Of a stretch of DNA of 64,000 nucleotides, positions 1 through 9,264 are shown piece after piece; position 1 is the stretch's first letter; each line of letters begins with the position of its first letter. The notes under the pieces are model-generated. The model was given only the letters and a program-made list of their open reading frames with translations, was not told the DNA's origin and searched no databases. Position numbers and translations under genes: made by a program. This DNA comes from Budorcas taxicolor (taxonomy: Eukaryota; Chordata; Mammalia; Artiodactyla; Bovidae), in assembly GCF_023091745.1 (NCBI RefSeq), contig NC_068925.1:496001-560000 (forward strand), read 5' to 3'.

Positions 1-289
1 TGCACGTGCGCTTTCCTCCCGAGCTGCAGCAGTAGTGTCACGCTTCCTGTCACGTGGATCAAGGGATCTGTGGCTTTCCCTCGAGGCTGTCCCTCGAGGC
101 TTTCCCACGAGGCTTTCCCACAGGGCTGTGCCACGTGCCACCTTGGTGTGAGTCGAACCTCGGCGTGAAAGACTAGCCGGTGAAGGGAAAAGAGGTTCCT
201 CTGGAATGGACTGAGACATCTGGGGGACTCTTGGAATGGTGGCACGACCCTGGAGTTCCTCTCGCCGTTCCTGTTGAGAGTGCCTCCTC
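1..289. repeat. Partial monomer at left edge
   Basis: This is the 3' 289 bp of a monomer cut by the window start. It carries three uncommon variants: GAACCTCGG where most monomers read GATCCTCGG, GACTAGCC instead of GACGAGCC, and GAGAGTGCC instead of GAGAGGGCC. The same three occur together at about 5050-5180, six monomers downstream, which marks it as part of the 1-1273 duplication. Confidence 0.9.
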
Positions 290-410
290 TTGAGATGCGA
301 CGGGAACGCCGGGAACTCTTTCCCGACGAAGCAGGGAAAGGATCCCTCATCTCGAGCTACGAGGCGGAAACGGGGCTCCTCTGGATGTGGGCGGGACCCT
401 CGTGATTCCT

Positions 411-427
411 CTCGAGTGGAGACGGGT
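411..427 (+). other. CENP-B-box-like half site (type 2, in one monomer class)
   Basis: The stretch CTCGAGTGGAGACGGGT keeps the 3' elements of the CENP-B box (A at position 10, CGGG at 13-16), but its TCG is one base out of register with the required TTCG. It exists only in monomers reading GACGGGTATG. The other main class reads GACGGCTAGG and so loses CGGG. Two linked base differences separate the classes. This is a resemblance, not a demonstrated binding site. Confidence 0.3.
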
Positions 428-1174
428 ATGTCGGGGAACTTCTTGATTTGCACCAAGGGTGTGAAGGACCCTTTCGAAGTTCCAGAGGTGAGGTGTGATC
501 AGCCTCGAGACGCCTCAGCGGAAATGGGCCTCATCTCGCCTGGAGGGGAGAACCTCCTGGATTTTCTCGAGTTGCGGCAGGTCTTCTCGAGTTACGACGG
601 GGACCTCAGGGACCCGCTCTGGTGGCCTCAGGAAAGGCCAGTCCCCATGCGAGTTGCTAGGGGACCTCTCGGGATTCCTCTCCCGTCCATGCCGGGGCCT
701 CAGTCCTTGTGTGGAGTCGGGGCCGGAACCTGAGGATTCCTCTCCAGTGTTGCCATGGATCTTGGGGTGCTTCTGAGTCTCCCCAGGGGAGTCAGGCCTC
801 GTCTCGTGTGGGGGCATGCACGTGCGCTTTCCTCCCGAGGTGCAGCAGTAGTGTCACGCTTCCTGTCACGTGGATCAAGGGATCTGTGGCTTTCCCTCGA
901 GGCTGTCCCTCGAGGCTTTCCCACGAGGCTTTCCCACAGGGCTGTGCCACGTGCCACCTTGGTGTGAGTCGATCCTCGGCGTGAAAGACGAGCCGGTGAA
1001 GGGAAAAGAGGTTCCTCTGGAATGGACTGAGACATCTGGGGGACTCTTGGAATGGTGGCACGACCCTGGAGTTCCTCTCGCCGTTCCTGTTGAGAGGGCC
1101 TCCTCTTGAGATGCGACGGGAAGGCCGGGAACTCTTTCCCGACGAAGCAGGGAAAGGATCCCTCATCTCGAGCT

Positions 1175-1191
1175 ACGAGGCGGAAACGGGG
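1175..1191 (+). other. CENP-B-box-like half site (type 1)
   Basis: The stretch ACGAGGCGGAAACGGGG contains GGAAACGGG (1182-1190), a perfect match to the 3' half of the mammalian CENP-B box (GGAARCGGG), and keeps the required A and CGGG. The 5' half fails, because the required TTCG is replaced by CGAG; a CG-containing TACGA lies two bases too far away. By the usual rule (nTTCGnnnnAnnCGGGn) this is not a functional box. Most monomers carry it. In a minority (for example about 12606, 14238, 17501, 21588 and 25648) GGAATCGGG further weakens it. Confidence 0.4.
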
Positions 1192-1226
1192 CTCCTCTGG
1201 ATGTGGGCGGGACCCTCGTGATTCCT

Positions 1227-1719
1227 CTCGAGTGGAGACGGCTAGGTCGGGGAACTTCTTGATTTGCACCAAGGGTGTGAAGGACCCTTTCGAAGTTCCA
1301 GAGGTGAGGTGTGATCAGCCTCGAGACGCCTCAGCGGAAATGGGCCTCATCTCGCCTGGAGGGGAGAACCTCCTGGATTTTCTCGAGTTGCGGCAGGTCT
1401 TCTCGAGTTACGACGGGGACCTCAGGGACCCGCTCTGGTGGCCTCAGGAAAGGCCAGTCCCCATGCGAGTTGCTAGGGGACCTCTCGGGATTCCTCTCCC
1501 GTCCATGCCGGGGCCTCAGTCCTTGTGTGGAGTCGGGGCCGGAACCTGAGGATTCCTCTCCAGTGTTGCCATGGATCTTGGGGTGCTTCTGTGTCTCCCC
1601 AGGGGAGTCAGGCCTCGTCTCGAGTGGGGGCATGCACGTGCGCTTTCCTCCCGAGCTGCAGCAGTAGTGTCACGCTTCCTGTCACGTGGATCAAGGGATC
1701 TGTGGCTTTCCCTCGAGGC
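1227..1719. repeat. 31-bp ancestral subrepeat ladder within the monomer
   Basis: Sequences related to CTCGAG, usually preceded by a pyrimidine tract (TTCCT) and followed by a purine/GG-rich stretch, begin at 1227, 1258, 1289, 1320, 1351 and 1382 (all 31 bp apart). They continue at 1402 (a 20-bp step, one unit shortened by 11 bp), 1433, 1464, 1496, 1527, 1558, 1589, 1619, 1650, 1681 and 1712. Nearly every step is 30-32 bp. The individual units are strongly diverged from each other, whereas the same unit in neighbouring monomers is nearly identical, so the 816-bp unit is the current unit of amplification. The rest of the monomer (1782, 1831, 1862, 1893, 1921, then the next unit) keeps the rhythm less strictly. 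This structure is the main reason for the satellite I assignment. Confidence 0.85.
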
Positions 1720-1769
1720 TGTCCCTCGAGGCTTTCCCACGAGGCTTTCCCACAGGGCTGTGCCACGTG
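1635..1769. promoter_or_regulatory. Three CACGTG palindromes per monomer (E-box type)
   Basis: CACGTG occurs at 1635-1640, 1683-1688 and 1764-1769 of the reference monomer, and at the matching places in nearly all monomers. CACGTG is the canonical site for bHLH-zip factors such as USF, MYC/MAX and MITF/TFE proteins; that is family knowledge. Binding to this satellite is only an inference, and each site contains a CpG whose methylation would normally weaken such binding. Some monomers lose the first site through CACCTG (about 23652, 40758, 44010, 46444, 48892, 51349, 54590), and one loses the third through CATGTG (about 46572). Confidence 0.5.
1709..1760. repeat. Four-unit 13-bp tandem cluster inside each monomer
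   Basis: Four consecutive 13-bp units read TCCCTCGAGGCTG (1709-1721), TCCCTCGAGGCTT (1722-1734), TCCCACGAGGCTT (1735-1747) and TCCCACAGGGCTG (1748-1760). This breaks the 31-bp ladder and is present in every complete monomer. It is the only length-unstable spot of more than 1 bp seen in the array: six monomers have lost exactly one 13-bp unit here. In the monomer starting at 28003 the third unit (about 28632-28644) has taken the CCCTCGAGG form of its neighbour. Confidence 0.9.
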
Positions 1770-4700
1770 CCACCTTGGTGTGAGTCGATCCTCGGCGTGA
1801 AAGACGAGCCGGTGAAGGGAAAAGAGGTTCCTCTGGAATGGACTGAGACATCTGGGGGACTCTTGGAATGGTGGCACGACCCTGGAGTTCCTCTCGCCGT
1901 TCCTGTTGAGAGGGCCTCCTCTTGAGATGCGACGGGAAGGCCGGGAACTCTTTCCCGACGAAGCAGGGAAAGGATCCCTCATATCGAGCTACGAGGCGGA
2001 AACGGGGCTCCTCTGGATGTGGGCGGGACCCTCGTGATTCCTCTCGAGTGGAGACGGCTAGGTCGGGGAACTTCTTGATTTGCACCAAGGGTGTGAAGGA
2101 GCCTTTCGAAGTTCCAGAGGTGAGGTGTGATCAGCCTCGAGACGCCTCAGCGGAAATGGGCCTCATCTCGCCTGGAGGGGAGAACCTCCTGGATTTTCTC
2201 GAGTTGCGGCAGGTCTTCTCGAGTTACGACGGGGACCTCAGGGACCCGCTCTGGTGGCCTCAGGAAAGGCCAGTCCCCATGCGAGTTGCTAGGGGACCTC
2301 TCGGGATTCCTCTCCCGTCCATGCCGGGGCCTCAGTCCTTGTGTGGAGTCGGGGCCGGAACCTGAGGATTCCTCTACAGTGTTGCCATGGATCTTGGGGT
2401 GCTTCTGAGTCTCCCCAGGGGAGTCAGGCCTCGTCTCGAGTGGGGGCATGCACGTGCGCTTTCCTCCCGAGCTGCAGCAGTAGTGTCACGCTTCCTGTCA
2501 CGTGGATCAAGGGATCTGTGGCTTTCCCTCGAGGCTGTCCCTCGAGGCTTTCCCACGAGGCTTTCCCACAGGGCTGTGCCACGTGCCACCTTGGTGTGAG
2601 TCGATCCTCGGCGTGAAAGACGAGCCGGTGAAGGGAAAAGAGGTTCCTCTGGAATGGACTGAGACATCTGGGGGACTCTTGGAATGGTGGCACGACCCTG
2701 GAGTTCCTCTCGCCGTTCCTGTTGAGAGGGCCTCCTCTTGAGGTGCGACGGGAAGGCCGGGAACTCTTTCCCGACGAAGCAGGGAAAGGATCCCTCATCT
2801 CGAGCTACGAGGCGGAAACGGGGCTCCTCTGGATGTGGCCGGGACCCTCGTGATTCCTCTCGAGTGGAGACGGCTAGGTCGGGGAACTTCTTGATTTGCA
2901 CCAAGGGTGTGAAGGACCCTTTCGAAGTTCCAGAGGTGAGGTGTGATCAGCCTCGAGACGCCTCAGCAGAAATGGGCCTCATCTCGCCTGGAGGGGAGAA
3001 CCTCCTGGATTTCCTCGAGTTGCGGCAGGTCTTCTCGAGTTACGACGGGGACCTCAGGGACCCGCTCTGGTGGCCTCAGGAAAGGCCAGTCCCCATGCGA
3101 GTTGCTAGGGGACCTCTCGGGATTCCTCTCCCGTCCATGCCGGGGCCTCAGTCCTTGTGTGGAGTCGGGGCCGGAACCTGAGGATTCCTCTCCAGTGTTG
3201 CCATGGATCTTGGGGTGCTTCTGAGTCTCCCCAGGGGAGTCAGGCCTCGTCTCGAGTGGGGGCATGCACGTGCGCTTTCCTCCCGAGCTGCAGCAGTAGT
3301 GTCACGCTTCCTGTCACGTGGATCAAGGGATCTGTGGCTTTCCCTCGAGGCTGTCCCTCGAGGCTTTCCCACGAGGCTTTCCCACAGGGCTGTGCCACGT
3401 GCCACCTTGGTGTGAGTCGATCCTCGGCGTGAAAGACGAGCCGGTGAAGGGAAAAGAGGTTCCTCTGGAATGGACTGTGACATCTGGGGGACTCTTGGAA
3501 TGGTGGCACGACCCTGGAGTTCCTCTCGCCGTTCCTGTTGAGAGGGCCTCCTCTTGAGGTGCGACGGGAAGGCCGGGAACTCTTTCCCGACGAAGCAGGG
3601 AAAGGATCCCTCATCTCGAGCTACGAGGCGGAAACGGGGCTCCTCTGGATGTGGCCGGGACCCTCGTGATTCCTCTCGAGTGGAGACGGCTAGGTCGGGG
3701 AACTTCTTGATTTGCACCAAGGGTGTGAAGGACCCTTTCGAAGTTCCAGAGGTGAGGTGTGATCAGCCTCGAGACGCCTCAGCAGAAATGGGCCTCATCT
3801 CGCCTGGAGGGGAGAACCTCCTGGATTTCCCCGAGTTGCGGCAGGTCTTCTCGAGTTACGACGGGGACCTCAGGGACCCGCTCTGGTGGCCTCAGGAAAG
3901 GCCAGTCCCCATGCGAGTTGCTAGGGGACCTCTCGGGATTCCTCTCCCGTCCATGCCGGGGCCTCAGTCCTTGTGTGGAGTCGGGGCCGGAACCTGAGGA
4001 TTCCTCTCCAGTGTTGCCATGGATCTTGGGGTGCTTCTGAGTCTCCCCAGGGGAGTCAGGCCTCGTCTCGAGTGGGGGCATGCACGTGCGCTTTCCTCCC
4101 GAGCTGCAGCAGTAGTGTCACGCTTCCTGTCACGTGGATCAAGGGATCTGTGGCTTTCCCTCGAGGCTGTCCCTCGAGGCTTTCCCACGAGGCTTTCCCA
4201 CAGGGCTGTGCCACGTGCCACCTTGGTGTGAGTCGATCCTCGGCGTGAAAGACGAGCCGGTGAAGGGAAAAGAGGTTCCTCTGGAATGGACTGTGACATC
4301 TGGGGGACTCTTGGAATGGTGGCACGACCCTGGAGTTCCTCTCGCCGTTCCTGTTGAGAGGGCCTCCTCTTGAGGTGCGACGGGAAGGCCGGGAACTCTT
4401 TCCCGACGAAGCAGGGAAAGGATCCCTCATCTCGAGCTACGAGGCGGAAACGGGGCTCCTCTGGATGTGGGCGGGACCCTCGTGATTCCTCTCGAGTGGA
4501 GACGGGTATGTCGGGGAACTTCTTGATTTGCACCAAGGGTGTGAAGGACCCTTTCGAAATTCCAGAGGGGAGGTGTGATCAGCCTCGAGACGCCTCAGCG
4601 GAAATGGGCCTCATCTCGCCTGGAGGGGAGAACCTCCTGGATTTTCTCGAGTTGCGGCAGGTCTTCTCGAGTTACGACGGGGACCTCAGGGACCCGCTCT

Positions 4701-4896
4701 GGTGGCCTCAGGAAAGGCCAGTCCCCATGCGAGTTGCTAGGGGACCCCTCGGGATTCCTCTCCCGTCCATGCCGGGGCCTCAGTCCTTGTGTGGAGTCGG
4801 GGCCGGAACCTGAGGATTCCTCTCCAGTGTTGCCATGGATCTTGGGGTGCTTCTGAGTCTCCCCAGGGGAGTCAGGCCTCGTCTCGAGTGGGGGCA

Positions 4897-6169
4897 TGCA
4901 CGTGCGCTTTCCTCCCGAGCTGCAGCAGTAGTGTCACGCTTCCTGTCACGTGGATCAAGGGATCTGTGGCTTTCCCTCGAGGCTGTCCCTCGAGGCTTTC
5001 CCACGAGGCTTTCCCACAGGGCTGTGCCACGTGCCACCTTGGTGTGAGTCGAACCTCGGCGTGAAAGACTAGCCGGTGAAGGGAAAAGAGGTTCCTCTGG
5101 AATGGACTGAGACATCTGGGGGACTCTTGGAATGGTGGCACGACCCTGGAGTTCCTCTCGCCGTTCCTGTTGAGAGTGCCTCCTCTTGAGATGCGACGGG
5201 AACGCCGGGAACTCTTTCCCGACGAAGCAGGGAAAGGATCCCTCATCTCGAGCTACGAGGCGGAAACGGGGCTCCTCTGGATGTGGGCGGGACCCTCGTG
5301 ATTCCTCTCGAGTGGAGACGGGTATGTCGGGGAACTTCTTGATTTGCACCAAGGGTGTGAAGGACCCTTTCGAAGTTCCAGAGGTGAGGTGTGATCAGCC
5401 TCGAGACGCCTCAGCGGAAATGGGCCTCATCTCGCCTGGAGGGGAGAACCTCCTGGATTTTCTCGAGTTGCGGCAGGTCTTCTCGAGTTACGACGGGGAC
5501 CTCAGGGACCCGCTCTGGTGGCCTCAGGAAAGGCCAGTCCCCATGCGAGTTGCTAGGGGACCTCTCGGGATTCCTCTCCCGTCCATGCCGGGGCCTCAGT
5601 CCTTGTGTGGAGTCGGGGCCGGAACCTGAGGATTCCTCTCCAGTGTTGCCATGGATCTTGGGGTGCTTCTGAGTCTCCCCAGGGGAGTCAGGCCTCGTCT
5701 CGTGTGGGGGCATGCACGTGCGCTTTCCTCCCGAGGTGCAGCAGTAGTGTCACGCTTCCTGTCACGTGGATCAAGGGATCTGTGGCTTTCCCTCGAGGCT
5801 GTCCCTCGAGGCTTTCCCACGAGGCTTTCCCACAGGGCTGTGCCACGTGCCACCTTGGTGTGAGTCGATCCTCGGCGTGAAAGACGAGCCGGTGAAGGGA
5901 AAAGAGGTTCCTCTGGAATGGACTGAGACATCTGGGGGACTCTTGGAATGGTGGCACGACCCTGGAGTTCCTCTCGCCGTTCCTGTTGAGAGGGCCTCCT
6001 CTTGAGATGCGACGGGAAGGCCGGGAACTCTTTCCCGACGAAGCAGGGAAAGGATCCCTCATCTCGAGCTACGAGGCGGAAACGGGGCTCCTCTGGATGT
6101 GGGCGGGACCCTCGTGATTCCTCTCGAGTGGAGACGGCTAGGTCGGGGAACTTCTTGATTTGCACCAAG
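4897..6169. repeat. Duplicated block, copy 2 (6-monomer step, 4896 bp)
   Basis: This is the partner of 1-1273. It carries the same private variants (GAACCTCGG, GACTAGCC, GAGAGTGCC, GGGAACGCCG, CTCGTGTGGGG, CCCGAGGTGCAG), so the two copies are recent relatives. Past 6169 the sequence follows a different monomer lineage (CAAGCGTGTG, GAAGGAGCC, AGAGGGGAGG). Confidence 0.8.
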
Positions 6170-8449
6170 CGTGTGAAGGAGCCTTTCGAAGTTCCAGAGG
6201 GGAGGTGTGATCAGCCTCGAGACGCCTCAGCGGAAATGGGCCTCATCTCGCCTGGAGGGGAGAACCTCCTGGATTTTCTCGAGTTGCGGCAGGTCTTCTC
6301 GAGTTACGACGGGGACCTCAGGGACCCGCTCTGGTGGCCTCAGGAAAGGCCAGTCCCCATGCGAGTTGCTAGGGGACCTCTCGGGATTCCTCTCCCGTCC
6401 ATGCCGGGGCCTCAGTCCTTGTGTGGAGTCGGGGCCGGAACCTGAGGATTCCTCTCCAGTGTTGCCATGGATCTTGGGGTGCTTCTGAGTCTCCCCAGGG
6501 GAGTCAGGCCTCGTCTCGAGTGGGGGCATGCACGTGCGCTTTCCTCCCGAGCTGCAGCAGTAGTGTCACGCTTCCTGTCACGTGGATCAAGGGATCTGTG
6601 GCTTTCCCTCGAGGCTGTCCCTCGAGGCTTTCCCACGAGGCTTTCCCACAGGGCTGTGCCACGTGCCACCTTGGTGTGAGTCGATCCTCGGCGTGAAAGA
6701 CGAGCCGGTGAAGGGAAAAGAGGTTCCTCTGGAATGGACTGAGACATCTGGGGGACTCTTGGAATGGTGGCACGACCCTGGAGTTCCTCTCGCCGTTCCT
6801 GTTGAGAGGGCCTCCTCTTGAGATGCGACGGGAAGGCCGGGAACTCTTTCCCGACGAAGCAGGGAAAGGATCCCTCATCTCGAGCTACGAGGCGGAAACG
6901 GGGCTCCTCTGGATGTGGGCGGGACCCTCGTGATTCCTCTCGAGTGGAGACGGGTATGTCGGGGAACTTCTTGATTTGCACCAAGGGTGTGAAGGACCCT
7001 TTCGAAGTTCCAGAGGTGAGGTGTGATCAGCCTCGAGACGCCTCAGCGGAAATGGGCCTCATCTCGCCTGGAGGGGAGAACCTCCTGGATTTTCTCGAGT
7101 TGCGGCAGGTCTTCTCGAGTTACGACGGGGACCTCAGGGACCCGCTCTGGTGGCCTCAGGAAAGGCCAGTCCCCATGCGAGTTGCTAGGGGACCTCTCGG
7201 GATTCCTCTCCCGTCCATGCCGGGGCCTCAGTCCTTGTGTGGAGTCGGGGCCGGAACCTGAGGATTCCTCTCCAGTGTTGCCATGGATCTTGGGGTGCTT
7301 CTGTGTCTCCCCAGGGGAGTCAGGCCTCGTCTCGAGTGGGGGCATGCACGTGCGCTTTCCTCCCGAGCTGCAGCAGTAGTGTCACGCTTCCTGTCACGTG
7401 GATCAAGGGATCTGTGGCTTTCCCTCGAGGCTGTCCCTCGAGGCTTTCCCACGAGGCTTTCCCACAGGGCTGTGCCACGTGCCACCTTGGTGTGAGTCGA
7501 TCCTCGGCGTGAAAGACGAGCCGGTGAAGGGAAAAGAGGTTCCTCTGGAATGGACTGAGACATCTGGGGGACTCTTGGAATGGTGGCACGACCCTGGAGT
7601 TCCTCTCGCCGTTCCTGTTGAGAGGGCCTCCTCTTGAGATGCGACGGGAAGGCCGGGAACTCTTTCCCGACGAAGCAGGGAAAGGATCCCTCATCTCGAG
7701 CTACGAGGCGGAAACGGGGCTCCTCTGGATGTGGGCGGGACCCTCGTGATTCCTCTCGAGTGGAGACGGCTAGGTCGGGGAACTTCTTGATTTGCACCAA
7801 GGGTGTGAAGGACCCTTTCGAAGTTCCAGAGGTGAGGTGTGATCAGCCTCGAGACGCCTCAGCGGAAATGGGCCTCATCTCGCCTGGAGGGGAGAACCTC
7901 CTGGATTTTCTCGAGTTGCGGCAGGTCTTCTCGAGTTACGACGGGGACCTCAGGGACCCGCTCTGGTGGCCTCAGGAAAGGCCAGTCCCCATGCGAGTTG
8001 CTAGGGGACCTCTCGGGATTCCTCTCCCGTCCATGCCGGGGCCTCAGTCCTTGTGTGGAGTCGGGGCCGGAACCTGAGGATTCCTCTCCAGTGTTGCCAT
8101 GGATCTTGGGGTGCTTCTGAGTCTCCCCAGGGGAGTCAGGCCTCGTCTCGAGTGGGGGCATGCACGTGCGCTTTCCTCCCGAGCTGCAGCAGTAGTGTCA
8201 CGCTTCCTGTCACGTGGATCAAGGGATCTGTGGCTTTCCCTCGAGGCTGTCCCTCGAGGCTTTCCCACGAGGCTTTCCCACAGGGCTGTGCCACGTGCCA
8301 CCTTGGTGTGAGTCGATCCTCGGCGTGAAAGACGAGCCGGTGAAGGGAAAAGAGGTTCCTCTGGAATGGACTGTGACATCTGGGGGACTCTTGGAATGGT
8401 GGCACGACCCTGGAGTTCCTCTCGCCGTTCCTGTTGAGAGGGCCTCCTC

Positions 8450-9264
8450 TTGAGGTGCGACGGGAAGGCCGGGAACTCTTTCCCGACGAAGCAGGGAAAG
8501 GATCCCTCATCTCGAGCTACGAGGCGGAAACGGGGCTCCTCTGGATGTGGCCGGGACCCTCGTGATTCCTCTCGAGTGGAGACGGCTAGGTCGGGGAACT
8601 TCTTGATTTGCACCAAGGGTGTGAAGGACCCTTTCGAAGTTCCAGAGGTGAGGTGTGATCAGCCTCGAGACGCCTCAGCAGAAATGGGCCTCATTCGCCT
8701 GGAGGGGAGAACCTCCTGGATTTCCTCGAGTTGCGGCAGGTCTTCTCGAGTTACGACGGGGACCTCAGGGACCCGCTCTGGTGGCCTCAGGAAAGGCCAG
8801 TCCCCATGCGAGTTGCTAGGGGACCTCTCGGGATTCCTCTCCCGTCCATGCCGGGGCCTCAGTCCTTGTGTGGAGTCGGGGCCGGAACCTGAGGTTTCCT
8901 CTCCAGTGTTGCCATGGATCTTGGGGTGCTTCTGAGTCTCCCCAGGGGAGTCAGGCCTCGTCTCGAGTGGGGGCATGCACGTGCGCTTTCCTCCCGAGCT
9001 GCAGCAGTAGTGTCACGCTTCCTGTCACGTGGATCAAGGGATCTGTGGCTTTCCCTCGAGGCTGTCCCTCGAGGCTTTCCCACGAGGCTTTCCCACAGGG
9101 CTGTGCCACGTGCCACCTTGGTGTGAGTCGATCCTCGGCGTGAAAGACGAGCCGGTGAAGGGAAAAGAGGTTCCTCTGGAATGGACTGTGACTTCTGTGG
9201 GACTCTTGGAATGGTGGCACGACCCTGGAGTTCCTCTCGCCGTTCCTGTTGAGAGGGCCTCCTC
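8450..9264. repeat. 815-bp monomer with private 1-bp deletion
   Basis: One base is missing at about 8694, where CCTCATTCGCC replaces CCTCATCTCGCC. No other monomer in the window shares it. It may be a genuine private variant or a residual sequencing error; nothing in the window decides. Confidence 0.8.

Larger units (their letters stand above)
1..1273. repeat. Duplicated block, copy 1 (6-monomer step, 4896 bp)
   Basis: I found no base difference between this stretch and 4897-6169. Shared rare variants include the three in the left partial monomer, GGGAACGCCG at about 309, CTCGTGTGGGG at about 814 and CCCGAGGTGCAG at about 838. The match ends at 1274, where 6170 reads CAAGCGTG instead of CAAGGGTG. 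Upstream extent is unknown, because the window starts inside the block. Confidence 0.8.
1106..1921. repeat. Reference 816-bp monomer
   Basis: This full-length monomer is close to the array consensus and serves here as the reference for sub-features. It holds about 50 CpG dinucleotides by hand count, eight CTCGAG hexamers, one GGATCC (BamHI) and one TGATCA (BclI). BamHI or BclI digestion should therefore give an 816-bp ladder, and XhoI should give short fragments. It contains the 31-bp ladder, the 13-bp tandem cluster, three CACGTG palindromes and a CENP-B-box-like half site described in separate entries. The length is a multiple of three (272 codons), so reading frames stay in register between monomers. 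It differs from most others at about 1591, where it reads CTGTGTCTCC against CTGAGTCTCC. Confidence 0.9.

Noticed and set aside
290..733. A 147-codon open frame repeated in most monomers, and similar frames (70-216 codons) on both strands in several reading frames
   Set aside because: This frame opens with TTG, not ATG. Long frames overlap on both strands in nearly the same place. They recur only because the 816-bp monomer is a multiple of three, and stops break them in many copies (for example about 11155, 12816, 22648, 37281). Base changes do not spare codon positions. Products are low-complexity Arg/Ser/Pro/Gly-rich with no recognisable domain. These are by-products of GC-rich satellite sequence.
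1175..1191. A canonical CENP-B box
   Set aside because: The required TTCG is missing from the expected position, so only a half match exists; it is reported as a resemblance only.
1284..1300. CCTTTCGAAGTTCCAGAGG as a CENP-B box, because of its TTCG
   Set aside because: The A at position 10 and the CGGG element are absent downstream of TTCG.
1709..1760. Short direct repeats that could suggest a CRISPR array
   Set aside because: The units are contiguous 13-mers with no spacers, repeated in every monomer of a eukaryotic-type satellite. There are no cas genes.
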